Shown piece after piece: positions 61,664 to 64,000 of a stretch of 64,000 nt of DNA. The stretch comes from Teichococcus deserti (lineage in GTDB: Bacteria; Pseudomonadota; Alphaproteobacteria; Acetobacterales; Acetobacteraceae): assembly GCF_001982615.1 (NCBI RefSeq), contig NZ_MLCO01000019.1:1-64000 (forward strand). The letters run 5' to 3'. The notes under the pieces are model-generated. The model was not told the DNA's origin. It ran no database searches and worked only from the letters and a program-made list of their open reading frames with translations. A program made the position numbers and the translations under genes. The first letter of the stretch is position 1; the number at the start of each line of letters is the position of its first letter.

Positions 61664-62431
61664 TCACGCTCCAGCGGGCGGCGGGGGGAAGGGGCGCAGC
61701 CTGATCCTGGTCAGATGCGCCTCGGCCCGGGCGCCTTCGGGGCCTTCGCCGCGGGTGTAGTCGCGCTGCCAGCCCTGGCGGCGGGCCTCGCTCTGCGGCG
61801 CGTGCAGGTCGATGTTGAAGCGTCGGCGGCTGTCGCGCCAGGCGGCATGGCTGGCCGCCAGCGACGGCTCCGCAGCCAGCGGGCGGGTCTCCGGCCGGGC
61901 GTCGAGCGCCAGCGACAGGTCGAGCGGAAAGAAGAAGCAGACCGTCTCGCCGGGCGCAAAGCGCACCACATGGTCGGGGCGGGTGAAGCGCCAGTTCATG
62001 GTGAAGGTCATCGGCGCCCAGTCGGCCTCGACGATGCCGGTCAGCGGCGCGATGCCGTCCTTCGCCGCATTGGGCGGTCCGCCGACCCAGAGCGCCTGGC
62101 CGGGGGCGCAGCGCAGCAGCGCCGGGACCGGAAAGGTCAGCACGCCAGCGCCGAAATGGCTGACCGGCGCCACGCCGCCCGCCCGCAAGACCCGCACCGA
62201 GACGTCCTCGCGGGATGGGCCGCCGTTCCACCAGGCCTCGACGCCGCATTGGGTCTGGATCTCCCAGCCATGCGCATTGGCGATCGTCAGCGGCAGGCAG
62301 CGATAGGCGAAGCCCCCGGGCGTCGCGTCCATCCAGCCGCGGCGGGGCGAGGCCGGGCGGATCGGCGGCAGCGGCGCCTCGGGCAGCGCGTAGGCGGTCA
62401 GGGGAAAGGCGGCGCGGCGGGGTGGCGGCAT
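61664..62431 (-). CDS. DUF6065-like protein
   Basis: 255 residues. The core segment FAYRCLPLTIANAHGWEIQT followed by WWNGG and LTFPVPALLRCAPGQALWVG resembles DUF6065 proteins, a family without known function. It also contains GIVEADWAPMTFTMNWRFTR. No signal peptide or membrane helix; cytoplasmic. It is last in a minus-strand stretch with the small secreted protein gene 31 nt upstream. Family identity is recalled from memory, moderate certainty. Confidence 0.7.
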   Translation of the reverse strand: MPPPRRAAFPLTAYALPEAPLPPIRPASPRRGWMDATPGGFAYRCLPLTIANAHGWEIQTQCGVEAWWNGGPSREDVSVRVLRAGGVAPVSHFGAGVLTFPVPALLRCAPGQALWVGGPPNAAKDGIAPLTGIVEADWAPMTFTMNWRFTRPDHVVRFAPGETVCFFFPLDLSLALDARPETRPLAAEPSLAASHAAWRDSRRRFNIDLHAPQSEARRQGWQRDYTRGEGPEGARAEAHLTRIRLRPFPPPPAGA

Positions 62432-62462
62432 GGCCGCAGGATAGCGCCCCGCCGGTTAGCGC

Positions 62463-62906
62463 TCAGTTGGTGCAGCGCTTGAGCGGCGCCGGGAAATCGG
62501 CGCAGTTCGGGAAGACGATCTCGTCGGGGCCGCGGCGCTCGATGCGCAGCAGGTTGGGGTCGCCGCCGCAGCCGAAGCCGACACCCGGCGGCAGGTTGCG
62601 TGCGCCGGCAGGCGCCACCGGCGCCAGGCGGATGGTCAGGCCGGTGGGATCGGCCTGGGCGGTCTCGATCAGCCGCTGGCGATAGGCCACGTCCAGCGGG
62701 GTGGAGCGCATGATGACGTCGCGGGTGAAGATCACGCTGGGCTGGCCGGCGCAGTCGGGGCCACGGGTCTCGGTGGCCGGGAAGAAGCCGCCGGTCCAGC
62801 TGCCGAAGACCCAGGCATGCGGCGGCTGCGGCGCCTGCGCGGCGCCTGGGGTCAGCCCCAGGCCCAGCGCCAATCCGATACCCAGTAGTCCTGCCGCGAT
62901 CCGCAT
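62463..62906 (-). CDS. Small secreted protein of unknown function
   Basis: 147 residues with a signal peptide MRIAAGLLGIGLALGLGLTP cut near GAAQA. The mature part has four cysteines (ETRGPDCAGQ, FGCGGD, FPNCADF, LKRCTN) that probably form two disulfides. No family recognised. Codon use is like that of the neighbours. Confidence 0.75.
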   Translation of the reverse strand: MRIAAGLLGIGLALGLGLTPGAAQAPQPPHAWVFGSWTGGFFPATETRGPDCAGQPSVIFTRDVIMRSTPLDVAYRQRLIETAQADPTGLTIRLAPVAPAGARNLPPGVGFGCGGDPNLLRIERRGPDEIVFPNCADFPAPLKRCTN

Positions 62907-62999
62907 GCGCGAGAAATCCCTTCGCTGTGGCCGCGGCAGGTAAGCGGGTCTGCAGCCAAAGGTCCAGACACTCGGCCGTCAGGGCGGCGGCCCAGGCTT

Positions 63000-63027
63000 G
63001 TTCCCTCAGGCGTGTTTCCTCAGGCGA
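63000..63027. repeat. 14-bp imperfect tandem duplication at M20 gene 3' end
   Basis: GTTCCCTCAGGCGT (63000-63013) and GTTTCCTCAGGCGA (63014-63027), 12 of 14 identical. The second unit holds the TGA stop of the minus-strand M20 peptidase gene (63020-63022). Confidence 0.7.
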
Positions 63028-64000
63028 GCTTCAGCTCTTCCTGGACCAGCGAGACCCAGTAGCCGATGCCATAGGCAATGGCGTCGTCGTTGAAGTTGTA
63101 GGTCGGCGTGTGCAGCCCTTCCGAGGTCGCGCCGCCGGCGCCCTGGCCCATGAAGATGAAGGCGCCGGGCTTGGCTTCCAGCATGTAGGCGAAGTCCTCG
63201 CCGCCGGTGATCTGCGGCGCGCGGGCATCGACCGTCCCGGCCCCCACTAGCGCCACGGCGGCGCGGGCGGCGATGGCGGTCTGCTCCTCGTGGTTCACCA
63301 CGGGGGTGCCGTTGCGGATATAGGTCACCTCGGCGGTGCAGCCGAAGGTGGCGGCCAGGCCCTCGGCGAGCTCCTTCATGCGGCGCTCCATGGTGTCGCG
63401 CACCTCGGGGGTGAAGGAGCGGGCGGTGCCGCCGATGCGGATCTCGGCCGGCATCACGTTGGTGGAGCCGAAGGCGCCGCCGGCGATGGCGCCGACGCTG
63501 ATCACCGCCGGGTCGATGGCCGGGATGTTGCGGCTGACCACGGTCTGCAGCGCCAGGATGAACTGGGCCTGCAGCACGGTGACGTCGGTCGCCAGGTGCG
63601 GCGTCGCGCCGCCATGGCCGCCGGTGCCGCGGAAGGTGACCAGCCAGCGGTCGGGGGCGGCCATGAAGGGGCCCGGGCGGATGGCGAACTGCCCGAGCGG
63701 CAGGCCGGGCTCGTTGTGCAACCCGTAGACGGCGTCGACCGGGAAGCGCTCGAACAGCCCGTCGGCCAGCATGGCCTTGGCGCCGCCGCGGCCTTCCTCG
63801 GCCGGCTGGAAGATGAACTGGATGGTGCCGCCGAAGTCGCGGTGCTGCGCCAGGTACTGCGCCGCGCCCAGCAGCATGGTGGTGTGGCCGTCATGGCCGC
63901 AGGCATGCATCTTGCCTTCGTTGACCGAGGCATAGGGCAGGCCGGTCGCCTCGTTGATCAGCAGCGCGTCCATGTCGGCGCGCAGGCCGATGGCGCGCTG
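63020..64000 (-). CDS. M20-family metallopeptidase/amidohydrolase, cut by window edge
   Basis: 327 visible codons; the start lies beyond 64000. Family motifs: IGLRADMDALLINE at the visible start with a metal Asp, MHACGHDGHTTMLLGAAQYL, FIFQPAEEGRGGAKAML and ITGGEDFAYMLEAKPGAFIF. Such di-metal enzymes remove acyl groups from amino acids such as hippurate, N-acetyl-diaminopimelate or indole-acetyl conjugates. The group is close to HipO/IAA-amino-acid hydrolases. Substrate unresolved. Confidence 0.92.
   Translation of the reverse strand, partial: QRAIGLRADMDALLINEATGLPYASVNEGKMHACGHDGHTTMLLGAAQYLAQHRDFGGTIQFIFQPAEEGRGGAKAMLADGLFERFPVDAVYGLHNEPGLPLGQFAIRPGPFMAAPDRWLVTFRGTGGHGGATPHLATDVTVLQAQFILALQTVVSRNIPAIDPAVISVGAIAGGAFGSTNVMPAEIRIGGTARSFTPEVRDTMERRMKELAEGLAATFGCTAEVTYIRNGTPVVNHEEQTAIAARAAVALVGAGTVDARAPQITGGEDFAYMLEAKPGAFIFMGQGAGGATSEGLHTPTYNFNDDAIAYGIGYWVSLVQEELKLA

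Overview
The window is GC-rich (by eye about 70%) bacterial chromosome, densely packed with short intergenic gaps and many ATGA, GTGA or TGATG start/stop overlaps. A glnB-glnA pair, Bug-family periplasmic receptors, RraA-type proteins, BenE, XpaC/TelA, an Anbu-type protease and a LivF/G/H/M-type importer together suggest an alphaproteobacterium, most likely Acetobacteraceae (Roseomonas-like). That placement is inference from gene content and composition, because there is no rRNA here. I see no CRISPR array, prophage, transposase or plasmid module. The only RNA gene recognised is tRNA-His(GTG).

Layout. 1-8 kb: crotonase plus a YdiJ-type FAD/Fe-S dehydrogenase, a PhnA-like protein, a LysR gene divergent from an SDR-RraA-Bug receptor operon. 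8-12.2 kb: HU, a class I aminotransferase, glnB and glnA. 12.5-16 kb: a minus-strand operon of polar amino-acid ABC transporter genes ending in an enolase-superfamily enzyme. 16.3-17.8 kb: a lytic transglycosylase and a DUF1194 protein. 18-21.3 kb: circularly permuted ATP-grasp, alpha-E and Anbu protease operon. 21.3-26 kb: DUF1963 pair, then a ligase-associated nuclease and ATP-dependent DNA ligase, and a DUF1328 peptide. 26-33 kb: tRNA-His, SDR, methyltransferase, BenE/GntR divergent pair, small protein-XpaC-TelA operon, zinc alcohol dehydrogenase. 33-40.6 kb: amidase and SBF transporter divergent from LysR, lipoprotein, MFS, Gfo/Idh/MocA, RidA. 40.9-48.2 kb: CHAP protein, BisC-type molybdoenzyme, PhoX-like protein, small-molecule kinase and class III PLP enzyme. 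48.6-51.3 kb: LysR divergent from two SDRs. 51.3-57.3 kb: branched-chain-type ABC importer with a fused permease, a newly read 51-aa membrane peptide and an aminotransferase. 57.3-64 kb: hexapeptide acyltransferase, AlkA-type glycosylase, OmpR/EnvZ-type two-component pair, DUF6065 protein, a secreted protein and a truncated M20 peptidase.

The most unusual content is not a gene. Ten copies of a short intergenic repeat share a hairpin (core GGGGGAAKGAATTCCCCC, K = G or T) followed by ACCCCC and a T-rich tract ending in TTTCTG. The outer base pairs of the hairpin change together between copies (TC/GA, TT/AA, CC/GG, CT/AG), which argues that the structure matters. Six copies form three head-to-head pairs that enclose a further conserved internal sequence, giving 180-230 bp MITE-like elements. 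All copies lie just downstream of genes, often between convergent genes. They also make many misleading open frames across gaps.

Regulatory signals: three LysR-divergent regions each carry an inverted repeat of T-N11-A architecture, and the BenE/GntR gap carries a TTGGATCCAA palindrome. Several intrinsic terminators are clear, notably after glnA. Two groups of genes form pathways of uncertain substrate: the BisC/PhoX/kinase/PLP-enzyme run, and the ABC transporter with the muconate-lactonizing-type enzyme.
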